Shown: positions 18,617 through 27,560 of the stretch, piece by piece
Numbering within the stretch: the stretch's first letter is position 1
How the letters are laid out: the number at the start of each line of letters is the position of its first letter
Assembly (NCBI RefSeq): GCF_000023285.1
Contig: NC_013162.1
Span: 2,297,001-2,361,000, forward strand
Length of the DNA: 64,000 nt
Reading direction: 5' to 3'
DNA from: Capnocytophaga ochracea DSM 7271
GTDB lineage: Bacteria > Bacteroidota > Bacteroidia > Flavobacteriales > Flavobacteriaceae
Translations under genes and position numbers: made by a program
Notes under the pieces: model-generated
Told to the model about the DNA's origin: nothing
Databases searched by the model: none
Seen by the model: only the letters and a program-made list of their open reading frames with translations

Positions 18617-19529
18617 GAAAGTTTTTTCTTTTGAGGTAAAAATGCTTAGTAAACGATAGTTGTACACTGGGAGTAATCAAGCGAATAGGTTTGCTATCCG
18701 TAGGATAAACTGACTTGTTATTAAAGATTCCTGATAGCGATACTGTCCAATCATCTTTCAGATATACAAACGAAAAACGCGTCACAGAAGTAGGATAAAC
18801 CTTAATATTCAGCTGTTGCAGTATGTCCATTTGGTTACCGAAATTCAATCCACCAATAAACGCCCCTGTAAGTAACCAGTGTTTGCTAGCTACCCAGGAA
18901 TAGCCATAGCCCACGTGAAAACCTATTTGGAAATTCTCAAAAGCCTCGCTACTTACATTCTCTGTTTTAGCATCAGGTTCTATGCGATGCCAATAGAAAC
19001 CACTGCCAAAAAGCAAACTCCCCGCTGATTTCACTTGGCGTTCGCTTTGCTCAAAGGCAGCTCGCGCCGAGAACTTGTCTGCACGCCATACGTAAGTGCT
19101 TTCTACACCTATTTGCTGGGTAGAAAGGGTAGGGAAGAGGGTGTAATTCCCTTTACCTCTATCGATATAAAATCCTGTATAGTCTTGATAATAAGCATCT
19201 ATAAGTATGCGTTTACCGTATTTATGTGCTTGTATATCAATACTGCGAGTTTTTAGATTTGTTTCATTTTTTAGTCGGAATAAGTTCTGTGCATAAAGTA
19301 CGTTAAGCCCTAATATCTTTCGCAAACCTATTCCAACTCCTAAACTAAATGGGTAGTTGGGTGAATAAGCCTCTTTCCCTTGCGTAAGTATGAGCATTTT
19401 AGTAGGCGTATATGCTCTGAGCCATATTTCTTGCGGATAAGGTTGAATGTAGGTAGTATCGCGCTCTTGTGCAAAGAACGAAAGGCAACCTCCCCACAAA
19501 AAAATCAATAATAAGGCTCGTAAATTCAT
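18564..19529 (-). CDS. DUF4421 outer-membrane-like protein
   Basis: 321 aa from the Met at 19529, which starts a clear signal peptide (LRALLLIFLWGGCLSFFAQ). The remainder alternates strands rich in aromatic residues (GVGIGLRKILGLNVLY, SIDIQAHKYGKRILIDAYYQDYTG), consistent with a beta-barrel outer membrane protein of the DUF4421 family of Bacteroidetes. Function unknown. The longer frame back to 19643 is rejected because it passes through the -7 box at 19551-19558. The 3' end overlaps the convergent methyltransferase gene by 53 bases. Confidence 0.7.
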   Translation of the reverse strand: MNLRALLLIFLWGGCLSFFAQERDTTYIQPYPQEIWLRAYTPTKMLILTQGKEAYSPNYPFSLGVGIGLRKILGLNVLYAQNLFRLKNETNLKTRSIDIQAHKYGKRILIDAYYQDYTGFYIDRGKGNYTLFPTLSTQQIGVESTYVWRADKFSARAAFEQSERQVKSAGSLLFGSGFYWHRIEPDAKTENVSSEAFENFQIGFHVGYGYSWVASKHWLLTGAFIGGLNFGNQMDILQQLNIKVYPTSVTRFSFVYLKDDWTVSLSGIFNNKSVYPTDSKPIRLITPSVQLSFTKHFYLKRKNFLTRLPSLKVRPTPQRNG

Positions 19530-19550
19530 TATAATATATAAAAACGGGTG

Positions 19551-19558
19551 CAAAAGTA
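19551..19558 (-). promoter_or_regulatory. -7 element for the DUF4421 gene
   Basis: On the minus strand TACTTTTG, 21 bases before the ATG at 19529. No good -33 TTTG at the expected distance. Confidence 0.5.
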
Positions 19559-19575
19559 ATACATTTTTAGCAACT

Positions 19576-20193
19576 ATGAAAATCATACTCAAATACTTTC
19601 CCTCACTTAGTGAGTTGCAACAAGAACAATTTGCAGAGCTCAAACCGCTATACGAAAAGTGGAATGCTCAAATAAACGTCATCTCGCGCAAAGATATAGA
19701 CGATTTCTACGAACGACACGTTTTGCATAGTTTAGCTATTGCTAAGCGCATTCAGTTCGTTGATGGCACAGTACTATTAGATGTCGGTACTGGTGGAGGC
19801 TTTCCTGGCATACCTTTGGCTATAATGTTTCCTAACTGTCAGTTTACATTGGTCGATTCTATCGGAAAGAAAATAAAAGTAGTACAAGAAGTAGTAAAAG
19901 CTTTAAGGCTCACCAATGTAACGGCTATGCAGATAAGAGCCGAAGAACTAAAAGATACTTACGACTTTGTAGTAAGTCGTGCCGTTACTCAAATGAAGGA
20001 CTTTGTGCCTTGGGTAAAAGGAAAGTTCAAGAAGACTTCTAAAAACGACCTCCCTAATGGTATTCTTTACTTAAAAGGCGGTGACCTTACTGAGGAGTTA
20101 GCACCTTTTCCTAAGGCAGAACTGACTGATATCAGTAGTTATTACGATGAACCTTTCTTCGAGACTAAGAAAATAGTGTATTTAAAGGGGTAA
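19576..20193 (+). CDS. rsmG: 16S rRNA (guanine527-N7)-methyltransferase RsmG
   Basis: 205 aa, the normal RsmG length. N-terminal helices with INVISRKDIDDFYERHVLHSLAI, then the SAM loop LLDVGTGGGFPGIPLAI (about 72-88) and the RAEEL and VSRAVTQMKDFVPW segments typical of GidB/RsmG. It methylates G527 of 16S rRNA (E. coli numbering); loss in other bacteria gives low-level streptomycin resistance. It is transcribed away from the DUF4421 gene and ends before a strong bidirectional terminator. Confidence 0.95.
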   Translation: MKIILKYFPSLSELQQEQFAELKPLYEKWNAQINVISRKDIDDFYERHVLHSLAIAKRIQFVDGTVLLDVGTGGGFPGIPLAIMFPNCQFTLVDSIGKKIKVVQEVVKALRLTNVTAMQIRAEELKDTYDFVVSRAVTQMKDFVPWVKGKFKKTSKNDLPNGILYLKGGDLTEELAPFPKAELTDISSYYDEPFFETKKIVYLKG

Positions 20194-20206
20194 AATATTA
20201 GAACCA

Positions 20207-20250
20207 AATCATAAAAAAGGCTGTCTAAAATGACAGCCTTTTTTATGATT
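20207..20250. terminator. Bidirectional intrinsic terminator
   Basis: Near-perfect inverted repeat: AATCATAAAAAAGGCTGTC, a TAAAAT loop, and the mirrored arm with a T-run on each strand. Serves rsmG (plus) and the TPR gene (minus). Confidence 0.9.
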
Positions 20251-20774
20251 TAAATTTTCTTGAGTTGTTGTTGCATCATCTTTATTTGGTCGCTCATCAA
20301 GTTTTGTTTATCTAGCTTTTTAGCCTCAGTAAGGAGCTCCTGTGCTTCGCGTTTTTTCCGCTTTTGCATCATAATACCTGCCAAACTCAATTTTGCCATC
20401 GCTACGTCATAACTCATCGTAAGTCCCAATTGTAGGGCTTTACGAAAGTATTTTTCTGCTTGAGTAAGGTTCTTTTGCGAGTAGATAATACCGTACATAT
20501 AGTTGTAATAGCCTTGTTGTTTGCGGAGTAAAGCTGTCTGAGGGTCTGCTATTTTGCCGATCCATTTTTCCATTCCAGCAAAGTCTTGCTTGCGCAAACG
20601 TAAGAATGTGAGAAGTATAAATTCGTTGCGAAAATAGAGTAAAATAGGAATAAGAGAAAGCAAAATAAGCGCTATACCATTTCCTATATTCCCCTGTGTG
20701 AACTGATATACCGCCCACGCTATGATAAGCACGGCTATAACTATCTTTAAATATTTGTTCTGTAAATATTTCAT
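20250..20774 (-). CDS. Membrane-anchored TPR-like protein
   Basis: 174 aa from the Met at 20774 (MKYLQNKYLKIVIAVLIIAW). Two hydrophobic helices lie near the N-terminus (IVIAVLIIAWAVYQF and GIALILLSLIPILLYF). The rest is helical with TPR-like pairs (NLTQAEKYFRKALQLG; REAQELLTEAKKLD). I choose this start because a -7 promoter box overlaps the longer in-frame TTG start at 20801. Function unknown; perhaps a membrane scaffold. Confidence 0.7.
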   Translation of the reverse strand: MKYLQNKYLKIVIAVLIIAWAVYQFTQGNIGNGIALILLSLIPILLYFRNEFILLTFLRLRKQDFAGMEKWIGKIADPQTALLRKQQGYYNYMYGIIYSQKNLTQAEKYFRKALQLGLTMSYDVAMAKLSLAGIMMQKRKKREAQELLTEAKKLDKQNLMSDQIKMMQQQLKKI

Positions 20775-20798
20775 TTCTGTTTTTGTTTTAAAAGTTTG

Positions 20799-20806
20799 CA
20801 AAGGTA
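20799..20806 (-). promoter_or_regulatory. -7 element for the membrane TPR gene
   Basis: TACCTTTG on the minus strand, 24 bases before the ATG at 20774. No matching -33. Confidence 0.5.
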
Positions 20807-20833
20807 GTAATTCTTCTTGAATAATGCTAATAT

Positions 20834-21586
20834 TTAATCCTTTTTTTCAACAAAGAGACTTTCGGGGTATTCTATATGAGTGAGATATAACCCACAAGCG
20901 GGAACCGATGCTCCTGCTTTACTGCGTTTCTTACTGAGGATAATATCTTCAAAATCTGTAAGCGAAAGTTTCTGTAAGCCTACATCTATAAGTGTTCCTA
21001 CAATCGCCCGTACCATATTGCGCAAGAAACGGTCGGCAGTAATAGTAAAAATGAGTTGGTTCTCCACCTTATCCCAATGCGCTTCGTATATTTTGCAATT
21101 ATATGTCTTTACATCGGTATGTGTTTTAGAGAAGCACTGAAAATCAGTATAATCAAAAAGTATTTGAGCCGCTTCATTCATAAGCGCTACATTTAACGGA
21201 AGAGTAAGTGCCATCGCATAATCGTAAGCAAAAGCATCTTTTTGAGTACTAATATGGTACTGATAAGTGCGTTTCAAAGCGTCAAAACGGGCGTGGGCAT
21301 TAGGCTGTACTTCATATATATGATGAACAGCTATATCTTTTGGAAGAAAAGCATTTAACTTGTGAACCAGATTAGCGGGCAACGCTTCTGTCACATCAAA
21401 GTGAGCATACATCTGCAAAGCGTGCACACCACTATCAGTGCGACCTGCTCCCACAACTTCTATAGGCGTTCGCAAAAGAGTAGAAAGAGCCTTCTGTAAA
21501 ACTTCTTGCACTGAAATAGCTTTGGGCTGGAATTGCCAACCGTAATAGTTTTTACCAAAGAAAGAAAGTTCTATAAAATAACGCAT
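20834..21586 (-). CDS. truA: tRNA pseudouridine(38-40) synthase TruA
   Basis: 250 aa from the Met at 21586 (MRYFIELSFFGKNYYGWQFQP), the standard TruA start. The catalytic Asp51 lies in GAGRTDSGVHAL. FLRNMVRAIVGTLIDVG near the C-terminus is the conserved RNA-binding/dimer block. It isomerises uridines in the tRNA anticodon arm. A longer in-frame start at 21622 would run into the terminator hairpin 21606-21638 and is rejected. Confidence 0.95.
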   Translation of the reverse strand: MRYFIELSFFGKNYYGWQFQPKAISVQEVLQKALSTLLRTPIEVVGAGRTDSGVHALQMYAHFDVTEALPANLVHKLNAFLPKDIAVHHIYEVQPNAHARFDALKRTYQYHISTQKDAFAYDYAMALTLPLNVALMNEAAQILFDYTDFQCFSKTHTDVKTYNCKIYEAHWDKVENQLIFTITADRFLRNMVRAIVGTLIDVGLQKLSLTDFEDIILSKKRSKAGASVPACGLYLTHIEYPESLFVEKKD

Positions 21587-21605
21587 TTTTATCTTTATAA
21601 AAAGT

Positions 21606-21638
21606 AAAAGGTAACAGAGCATAACTCTGTTACCTTTT
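21606..21638 (-). terminator. Intrinsic terminator after the 21662 TPR gene
   Basis: Perfect 14-bp arms (AAAAGGTAACAGAG and its complement) around a 5-base loop, with a T-rich tract following on the minus strand. Confidence 0.85.
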
Positions 21639-21661
21639 AACGAACATCTTATACTAAATTA

Positions 21662-22921
21662 TTATTCACCCAATAGTTTTTTAACACGTTGGAAGTTAGC
21701 ACTGTCGCTCAAAGCTCCATAAATGCTCTTTAGTTGTTCCAAGATATTTTTATCGTTGCCATTAGCTTTCACGTAGCTTTCTAATACTTCAGCAGCTTTT
21801 TTAAACAAAGCTTCTTTTTGGTCTCTAAGTTCATTGAATTTCTTAGTATCAGCAGCCGAATTGCCTAATGAATTCATTTGCTCAACCAAAGCATTACCTT
21901 CATTAATGTAAGTAGTCGAAAGGTTCAAAGTAGCATCAGCATATTTAGGTTTAATTTTAAGGGCTTGTTCAAAAGCTTTACGAGCCTCTATATTGTTACC
22001 TTGTTGCATATTGATAACCCCAATATTGTAGTGAAGGTCAGCATTATTAGGGTCAAGCTGTGCAGCTTCTTGCATTAGTTGTTTAAATTTTTCTTTATTG
22101 TCTAATTGCAAGTAAACATTCGCTTCAGCAAGAATGATGTTAGCATCTTTAGGATAAGCTTTTCTTGCTTCAGCAAAAGCTTTTAGCGCCTCATCAGTCT
22201 TGTTTTGCTCTACGTAAATAAAGGCAATATTTTTCACGATATCAGCACGTTTTGAAGGCGTTTTTTCATTTCTAGCTTTTTCGTGAGTACCTGCTTTTAC
22301 CATCAAATCACGCTGATTTTTATCAGGGAAAGTTTCCTCTTTTTTAGTTTGTTTATTAGTAGCCAAATAAAGTGTTTCAGCACCGTCATAACCTAAGTCT
22401 TTCAACTCTTTATAAAGTTTCACAGCGTTGTCATAATCTTTATTTTCAACCGATACTACTGCCGCATTGTACAAAAATACAGTATCACGCGGACTGAGGC
22501 GGTATACTTGTTCAAAAGCAACCGAAGCATTCTTGTAGTTTTTACGCTCGTAATTGTCTTGTGCTTGCTTAGCTGCAATATTAATAGCCTCATCAGCCAA
22601 AGTTTGCAACTGGTTTGTGTATTTACCTTTACCTCCTTCTAATTGTCTTACTTTGGCAAAAGCTGAAGAAGCCGCTTGCAACGAAGCCAATACATTTTCA
22701 TTTTTCTTGGCAGCCTCCACATTCACTTGTGCTTCCAAGAAATAGAACTGAGGTGCAAATTCTGTACCCTCAATAGAACCTTTAATGGAGCTTAATCCGC
22801 TTTTGGCAGTCGTTAAATCTCCTTTACGGATTTGTTTTTCAATCTCTTTGAGTTCTTTTTTTTGTCCGAACGCCACTGCCGAAATCAGTAAGGCAGCAGC
22901 CATTAATAATGGTTTTCTCAT
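21662..22921 (-). CDS. Secreted or periplasmic tetratricopeptide repeat protein
   Basis: About 419 aa. The signal peptide MRKPLLMAAALLISAVAFGQ gives export to the periplasm. TPR repeats run through the protein (ASVAFEQVYRLSPRDTVFLYNAAVVSVENKDYDNAVKLYKEL; ADLHYNIGVINMQQGNNIEARKAFEQALKIKP), with a coiled C-terminal segment. The in-frame Met four codons earlier (22933) is also possible. It has its own consensus promoter and ends at an intrinsic terminator, so it is monocistronic. Probably a scaffold in the cell envelope; the partner is unknown. Confidence 0.8.
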   Translation of the reverse strand: MRKPLLMAAALLISAVAFGQKKELKEIEKQIRKGDLTTAKSGLSSIKGSIEGTEFAPQFYFLEAQVNVEAAKKNENVLASLQAASSAFAKVRQLEGGKGKYTNQLQTLADEAINIAAKQAQDNYERKNYKNASVAFEQVYRLSPRDTVFLYNAAVVSVENKDYDNAVKLYKELKDLGYDGAETLYLATNKQTKKEETFPDKNQRDLMVKAGTHEKARNEKTPSKRADIVKNIAFIYVEQNKTDEALKAFAEARKAYPKDANIILAEANVYLQLDNKEKFKQLMQEAAQLDPNNADLHYNIGVINMQQGNNIEARKAFEQALKIKPKYADATLNLSTTYINEGNALVEQMNSLGNSAADTKKFNELRDQKEALFKKAAEVLESYVKANGNDKNILEQLKSIYGALSDSANFQRVKKLLGE

Positions 22922-22974
22922 ATTGTTTTGCAATTTTAACGCAGTTTTTTGTTTTATATACTAATTTGAAGTCG

Positions 22975-23006
22975 CAAATGTAGCACTTTATTTTTAAAGC
23001 ACCAAA
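22975..23006 (-). promoter_or_regulatory. Promoter for the periplasmic TPR gene
   Basis: On the minus strand: TTTG at 23003-23006, a 20-base spacer, TACATTTG at 22975-22982. Exact consensus, 53 bases before the ATG. Confidence 0.75.
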
Positions 23007-23243
23007 TATTATCAACTTTTTATTTAGCAACAAAACTTGTGCCAACCGCATACTTCTGACAATTAGTCCGTTGAAGTTCCTCGAAAGTTATATCTCTCTA
23101 TTTTCAATTCTCATAAACGTTCCTCAAAAGTTACTCACACTAAAAATTGCATTTTTTTCGCCAAAATCACGTTTTTATGATTTTTTTCTCAATAACGTAA
23201 ATACCTCTTTCTACTAATTGAGATTCAACTTAGTAACCTCCTT

Positions 23244-23294
23244 CCTTCGTCTTTCCTTCGTCTTAGGTTCGTCTTTCCTTCGCTCTTCCTTCGG
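23244..23294. repeat. Degenerate 11-bp repeat array B
   Basis: CCTTCGTCTTT, CCTTCGTCTTA, GGTTCGTCTTT and CCTTCGCTCTT in direct succession plus a partial CCTTCGG, all with an 11-base period. The unit CTTAGGTTCGT at 23262-23272 is the exact complement of one in array D (56376-56386). The surrounding gap (about 22983-23614) is AT-rich and otherwise holds no gene that I can see. Confidence 0.85.
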
Positions 23295-23614
23295 TTAAGA
23301 TACATCTAAAAGGTAAGATAGGTATATTTTATATCTAACTGATATATAAACAATTATTATTTTCTATTCACTAAAAGATGAAAAAGAATTTTGTTGTCTT
23401 ATTTTAAAAAAATATGCTCTATTTTAGAAATTTTAGCATTTTTTTCTCAGCCTCTCCAAAGTCATATAGTGCTTGCATTAATCAACCTTCATTCTCTTTT
23501 AATTTTAAAATCAATTTTGTTCAATTTCTGGCACGTAGTCTCACTGTAAAAAGAATACTTTTCACCTATTATATTATTGTTTTTCATTAACAATAAAATT
23601 TATAAGATATTACT

Positions 23615-23645
23615 ATTGTATTTCCGATTATTATTTGTATCTTTG
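23615..23645 (+). promoter_or_regulatory. Promoter for the M48 protease gene
   Basis: ATTG at 23615-23618, a 19-base spacer, TATCTTTG at 23638-23645; the ATG follows 17 bases later at 23663. Confidence 0.65.
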
Positions 23646-23662
23646 CCCTCAAATAAAATCTT

Positions 23663-24478
23663 ATGAAGAAATTAACTTTAATCGCATTCCTTTTAATTGT
23701 CTTTTCTTGTAAGACAAACCCTTTTACAGGAAAGAGTACCCTTAACTTTATGCCTAATAGTCAGGTATTTCCGATGGCTTTTAGTGAGTATTCCACCTTT
23801 TTAAAATCTAATAAGGTAGTGAAAAACACAAATGATGCCGCTATGGTGAAACGCGTAGGCGAACGCATAGCCAAAGCTGCCAAACTATGGCTCGATACCA
23901 ATGGTTATAAAGGCTATTTAGATGATTATCGTTGGGAATATAACTTGGTAGATAGTCCCGAGGTGAACGCTTGGTGTATGCCAGGGGGGAAGATTGTGGT
24001 TTATACGGGAATTTTACCTATTACACAATCCGAAACAGGTTTGGCAGTGGTAATGGGGCACGAGGTGGCTCACGCTTTAGCCGACCACGGGGCACAACGT
24101 ATGAGTGCTGCTACCTTACAACAAATAGGTGCTATTGCAGGTTCAGTAGCCTTGCAAACTAGCAAATACGCTGCTTATACCGACCAGTTTATGCTCGCTT
24201 ACGGCTTAGGGTCTAACTTAGGAGTAATGTTGCCCTTCAGTCGTTCCAACGAAACAGAAGCCGATGCCATAGGTATCCAGATTATGGCAATTGCTGGGTA
24301 TGACCCCGCTGAGGCTCCTGAGCTATGGAAGCGTATGAGTGCCAAGAATAATGGTAAATCTACACCTACTATTTTAAGTACCCACCCTTCTGATGCCTCT
24401 CGTATCAAAAACCTCACAGCCTTAGTACCCAAAGCACGTGCTGAAGCTGCTAAGTTTGGAGTCACCCATTTTCAATAG
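23663..24478 (+). CDS. M48-family zinc metalloprotease lipoprotein
   Basis: 271 aa. N-terminal lipoprotein signal with a lipobox-like ending (LIAFLLIVFSCKTNP), so it is likely membrane-anchored in the periplasm. The zinc motif HEVAHALADHG (about residue 133) and the downstream NETEADAIGIQIMAIAGYDP glutamate ligand identify an M48 peptidase like LoiP/BepA. Such proteases take part in outer-membrane protein quality control. It ends with the THPSDASRIKNL motif common to the family. Confidence 0.9.
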   Translation: MKKLTLIAFLLIVFSCKTNPFTGKSTLNFMPNSQVFPMAFSEYSTFLKSNKVVKNTNDAAMVKRVGERIAKAAKLWLDTNGYKGYLDDYRWEYNLVDSPEVNAWCMPGGKIVVYTGILPITQSETGLAVVMGHEVAHALADHGAQRMSAATLQQIGAIAGSVALQTSKYAAYTDQFMLAYGLGSNLGVMLPFSRSNETEADAIGIQIMAIAGYDPAEAPELWKRMSAKNNGKSTPTILSTHPSDASRIKNLTALVPKARAEAAKFGVTHFQ

Positions 24479-24595
24479 CTAAAAGATATGATAAGCATCG
24501 CTACAATTCCTCTTTTGAAGGAGTATAGGGAGAGGTTGTCAACATTTTAGTATTATTCACACCAATATAGGTAACAAATAAAACATTATAAAGAT

Positions 24596-25423
24596 ATGCA
24601 ACAAGTTTATGATAAAATTAATGAAACGGCTCGCATCATACAGTCGTACATCACAGAGCACACTCCTGAATTTGCTATTATTTTAGGTTCTGGACTCAAT
24701 AAGTTAGAAGATGAAGTAGAAGTAATTTCTGAGATTAAATACAACAATATCCCTAACTTCCCTAAATCTACTGTAGAAGGACACAAAGGTAAACTGATTT
24801 ACGGCAAAATAGAAAACCGCTATGTGCTAATGATGGCAGGGCGTGTGCATTATTACGAAGGATATACAATGCAAGAAGTAACCTTCCCAATACGCGTTTT
24901 TGCGCAATTAGGTATTAAACGTCTGATTGTTTCTAACGCTTCAGGAGGGGTGAACCCTAACTTTTCAATAGGTGATGTAATGGTTATTCGCGACCATATC
25001 AATTTATTTCCTGAGCACCCTCTACGCGGTAAGAACTTAGACCTATTTGGTGCGCGCTTCCCCGATATGAGCAAGCCTTATAGCCAAGCTATGATAACCG
25101 AGCTCGAAAAGATAGCCAAGAAACATAAAATCAAGCTCCAAAAAGGAGTGTATGTAGGTTTGCAAGGTCCTTCTTTTGAAACCCCAGCCGAATATGGTAT
25201 GGTGCGTATTTTAGGAGGTGATGCCGTAGGTATGAGTACCGTGCCCGAAGTAATTGTAGCACGTCATCAGAATATGGAAGTGTGTGCCCTTTCAGTCATC
25301 ACCGACTTAGGTGGTCCCGACATCTCCCCCGACGTATCACACGAAGAAGTACTCAACGCCGCTAATATTGCAATGCCAAACGTGATATTATTGGTGAAGA
25401 ATTTGATTAAAAGCTATCAATAG
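24596..25423 (+). CDS. Purine nucleoside phosphorylase, class II (trimeric type)
   Basis: 275 aa. Features of the trimeric PNP family: phosphate-binding FAIILGSGLNKL, GHKGKLIYGKIENRYVLMMAGRVHYYEG, SNASGGVNPNFSIGDVMVIRDHIN, GPSFETPAEYGMVRILGGDAVGMSTVPEVIVARH and a late VITDLGGPD. The last segment carries an Asp near where the Asn of guanosine/inosine-specific enzymes sits, so I cannot state the base preference with confidence. The enzyme splits purine nucleosides with phosphate in salvage. Confidence 0.9.
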   Translation: MQQVYDKINETARIIQSYITEHTPEFAIILGSGLNKLEDEVEVISEIKYNNIPNFPKSTVEGHKGKLIYGKIENRYVLMMAGRVHYYEGYTMQEVTFPIRVFAQLGIKRLIVSNASGGVNPNFSIGDVMVIRDHINLFPEHPLRGKNLDLFGARFPDMSKPYSQAMITELEKIAKKHKIKLQKGVYVGLQGPSFETPAEYGMVRILGGDAVGMSTVPEVIVARHQNMEVCALSVITDLGGPDISPDVSHEEVLNAANIAMPNVILLVKNLIKSYQ

Positions 25424-25440
25424 TTTTTAGTTGTGGTATA

Positions 25441-25491
25441 AACTTTGCCAAAGTTTCAATAGCTTGTTGTGCTACAACCTTTGGCAAAGTT
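25441..25491. repeat. Inverted repeat of the TTTGGCAAAG type (second copy)
   Basis: AACTTTGCCAAAGTT at 25441-25455 and CCTTTGGCAAAGTT ending at 25491 form 13 perfect base pairs around a 22-base loop. The same arm occurs at 6248-6303. It lies between two convergent genes and could also act as a terminator, though no T-run follows the stem. Confidence 0.6.
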
Positions 25492-25520
25492 AAATTACCA
25501 AATTATTCACTTTTCACTCC

Positions 25521-25937
25521 TTACTCTTCACTTTTTGCTTTTATAAGCTTTAGCACCTTCTCGGGGCAACGCACCGGTCTGAAAGTCTTCGCATCTACAA
25601 ACACCAATACAGTATTAGCCGTAGAGAGTAATTCTCCTTTTTCATTGAGAATTTCATAGTTAAACTCTATTTTTGTAGAGGGTAATTCTTTTAATTTGGT
25701 ACGAATAGTAATGAGCTCGTCATACAAAGCAGGCTTTTTATACTGAATTTGCAGGGATACCACAGGCATCATTATTCCTTCTTCTTCCATCGCCTTATAG
25801 GTAAAGCCAATAGACCTTAGCCACTCCACTCTTCCCAATTCAAGATACTGAGGATAATTTCCGTAGTACACTACCCCCATTTGGTCAGTTTCTGCATAGC
25901 GTGTACGCAATACATAATCAAAATATAATTCTTTCAT
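25521..25937 (-). CDS. 4HBT/YbgC-type acyl-CoA thioesterase
   Basis: 138 aa hot-dog fold protein. RYAETDQMGVVYYGNYPQYLELGRVEWLR carries the YbgC-type catalytic Asp (ETDQMG) and the following Tyr/Asn-rich helix. It would hydrolyse short acyl-CoA thioesters. Convergent with the PNP gene and divergent from dnaA. Confidence 0.88.
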   Translation of the reverse strand: MKELYFDYVLRTRYAETDQMGVVYYGNYPQYLELGRVEWLRSIGFTYKAMEEEGIMMPVVSLQIQYKKPALYDELITIRTKLKELPSTKIEFNYEILNEKGELLSTANTVLVFVDAKTFRPVRCPEKVLKLIKAKSEE

Positions 25938-26033
25938 ATTTAGATAGATATAAATATTAACAAAACATTAACAGTGCTCCCATATAAAATAAAAGTACAA
26001 AAACAAATGTTAAATATTTTTTTTATTCAAAAA

Positions 26034-26042
26034 TTATTCACA
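26034..26042 (+). promoter_or_regulatory. DnaA-box-like site upstream of dnaA
   Basis: TTATTCACA matches TTATNCACA and lies 97 bases before the dnaA start. It overlaps CAACTTTG (26041-26048), a weak -7-like element. This fits DnaA autorepression, but only one box is seen, so I do not call an origin here. Confidence 0.5.
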
Positions 26043-26138
26043 ACTTTGCTCACTGAAAAAACAACAGTTTTATCACCGGCAAAATTAGTAAAAAAATCTA
26101 ATAATCAAATTTTTAGCTAAAAAGTAGCACTAAAAAAG

Positions 26139-27560
26139 ATGAAAGAAGCAGCTGAAAAAGTCTGGAGTAGGTGTCTTGAATTCATAAAAGACAATATCAC
26201 TGAGCAACCATTTAACACTTGGTTCGCTCCTATCGTACCTGTGGAATTAGAGGGCAATACCCTAAAAATCAAAGTGCCCAGTAAATTCTTTTGCGAGTGG
26301 TTAGAAGAAAATTATATTTCTCTTCTCAAATCAGCTATGACTTTTACCTTAGGTGTAAACTCTCGCCTCGTATATATTGTCGATACTCCTCTTACTAAAG
26401 AACAACTTCCTAGTACTAATCGGCCAGAATTAGCAAAACAGACTTTGACTTTAGCTACTGAAACCAAAGACCCTGGACTTAAAAATCCTTTCGTAATACC
26501 GGGTATTCGCGAAATAACTGTTGATCCTCAGCTGAACTTACATCAGAACTTCGACAACTTTGTGGAGGGGGCTTCCAATCGTTTAGCCCGCTCTGCAGGT
26601 ATGGCAGTTGCCAATAAACCTGGGGGTACGGCTTTCAATCCGCTGTTTATCTTCGGAGGAGTAGGCTTAGGTAAAACCCACTTGGCACACGCAATAGGGG
26701 TAGATATCAAAGAAAAATACCCTAAAAAGAAGGTACTATACGTCTCTGCCGAAAAGTTCACTCAACAGTTTATCAGTGCTTCCACAGCCAAAGACAAAGA
26801 TAAAAATACACTTAACGACTTTATTCACTTCTATCAGCTCATCGATGTGCTGATAGTCGATGATATTCAGTTCTTATCAGGGAAGGTAAAAACCCAAGAT
26901 GCTTTCTTTCACATCTTCAATCACCTGCACCAAAATGGAAAACAGGTAATTCTCACTTCCGATAAAGCACCAGTTGATTTGTTCGATATCGAACAGCGCT
27001 TGCTCTCTCGCTTCAAATGGGGGCTTTCAGCCGAACTACAAACGCCCGACTATGAAACGCGCTATAAAATATTAGAAAATAAATTCTATAATGATGGCGC
27101 TGAAATAGGTGAGGATATCATCGCTTATTTAGCTGAAAATATTCGTACCAATGTGCGTGAACTCGAAGGGGTGAGTAATTCACTGATTGCACAAGCAGCT
27201 TTCAACCGCAAAGAGTACTCTATAGAACTTGCACAAAGCATTATTGATAAATCGGTGAAGAATAATCGAAACGATTTGACGATTGACCATATTCAGCAAA
27301 TCATCGCCGATTACTTTGGCTTAGATATAGAATCCTTGCATTCAAAAACTAGAAAGCGTAATGTGGTTCAAGCACGACAGTTGGCGATGTTTTTTTCGAA
27401 GAAATACACCAAAAATTCACTTTATACTATTGGAAGCCAAATAGGACAACGCGACCACGCTACGGTGCTACACGCTTGTAAAACGGTGGAAAATCTAATA
27501 GAAACCGACCGTGCATTCAAGAAATATGTAAGTGATTTGGAAACTAAATTCTCTGACTGA
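26139..27560 (+). CDS. dnaA: Chromosomal replication initiator DnaA
   Basis: 473 aa, full length. Domain I at the N-terminus (VWSRCLEFIKDNITEQPFNTWFAPI), a short linker, AAA+ domain III with Walker A GGVGLGKTHLAHAIG (about 173-187), Walker B VLIVDDIQFLSGK and the RLLSRFKWGL segment, then domain IV with the DnaA signature GQRDHATVLHACKTV near the C-terminus. It binds DnaA boxes and opens the origin. Its TGA overlaps the ATG of the alanine dehydrogenase gene by one base. Confidence 0.97.
   Translation: MKEAAEKVWSRCLEFIKDNITEQPFNTWFAPIVPVELEGNTLKIKVPSKFFCEWLEENYISLLKSAMTFTLGVNSRLVYIVDTPLTKEQLPSTNRPELAKQTLTLATETKDPGLKNPFVIPGIREITVDPQLNLHQNFDNFVEGASNRLARSAGMAVANKPGGTAFNPLFIFGGVGLGKTHLAHAIGVDIKEKYPKKKVLYVSAEKFTQQFISASTAKDKDKNTLNDFIHFYQLIDVLIVDDIQFLSGKVKTQDAFFHIFNHLHQNGKQVILTSDKAPVDLFDIEQRLLSRFKWGLSAELQTPDYETRYKILENKFYNDGAEIGEDIIAYLAENIRTNVRELEGVSNSLIAQAAFNRKEYSIELAQSIIDKSVKNNRNDLTIDHIQQIIADYFGLDIESLHSKTRKRNVVQARQLAMFFSKKYTKNSLYTIGSQIGQRDHATVLHACKTVENLIETDRAFKKYVSDLETKFSD

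Noticed and set aside
25938-26138. Replication origin next to dnaA
   Set aside because: Only one good DnaA-box match and no cluster or clear unwinding element beyond general AT-richness.
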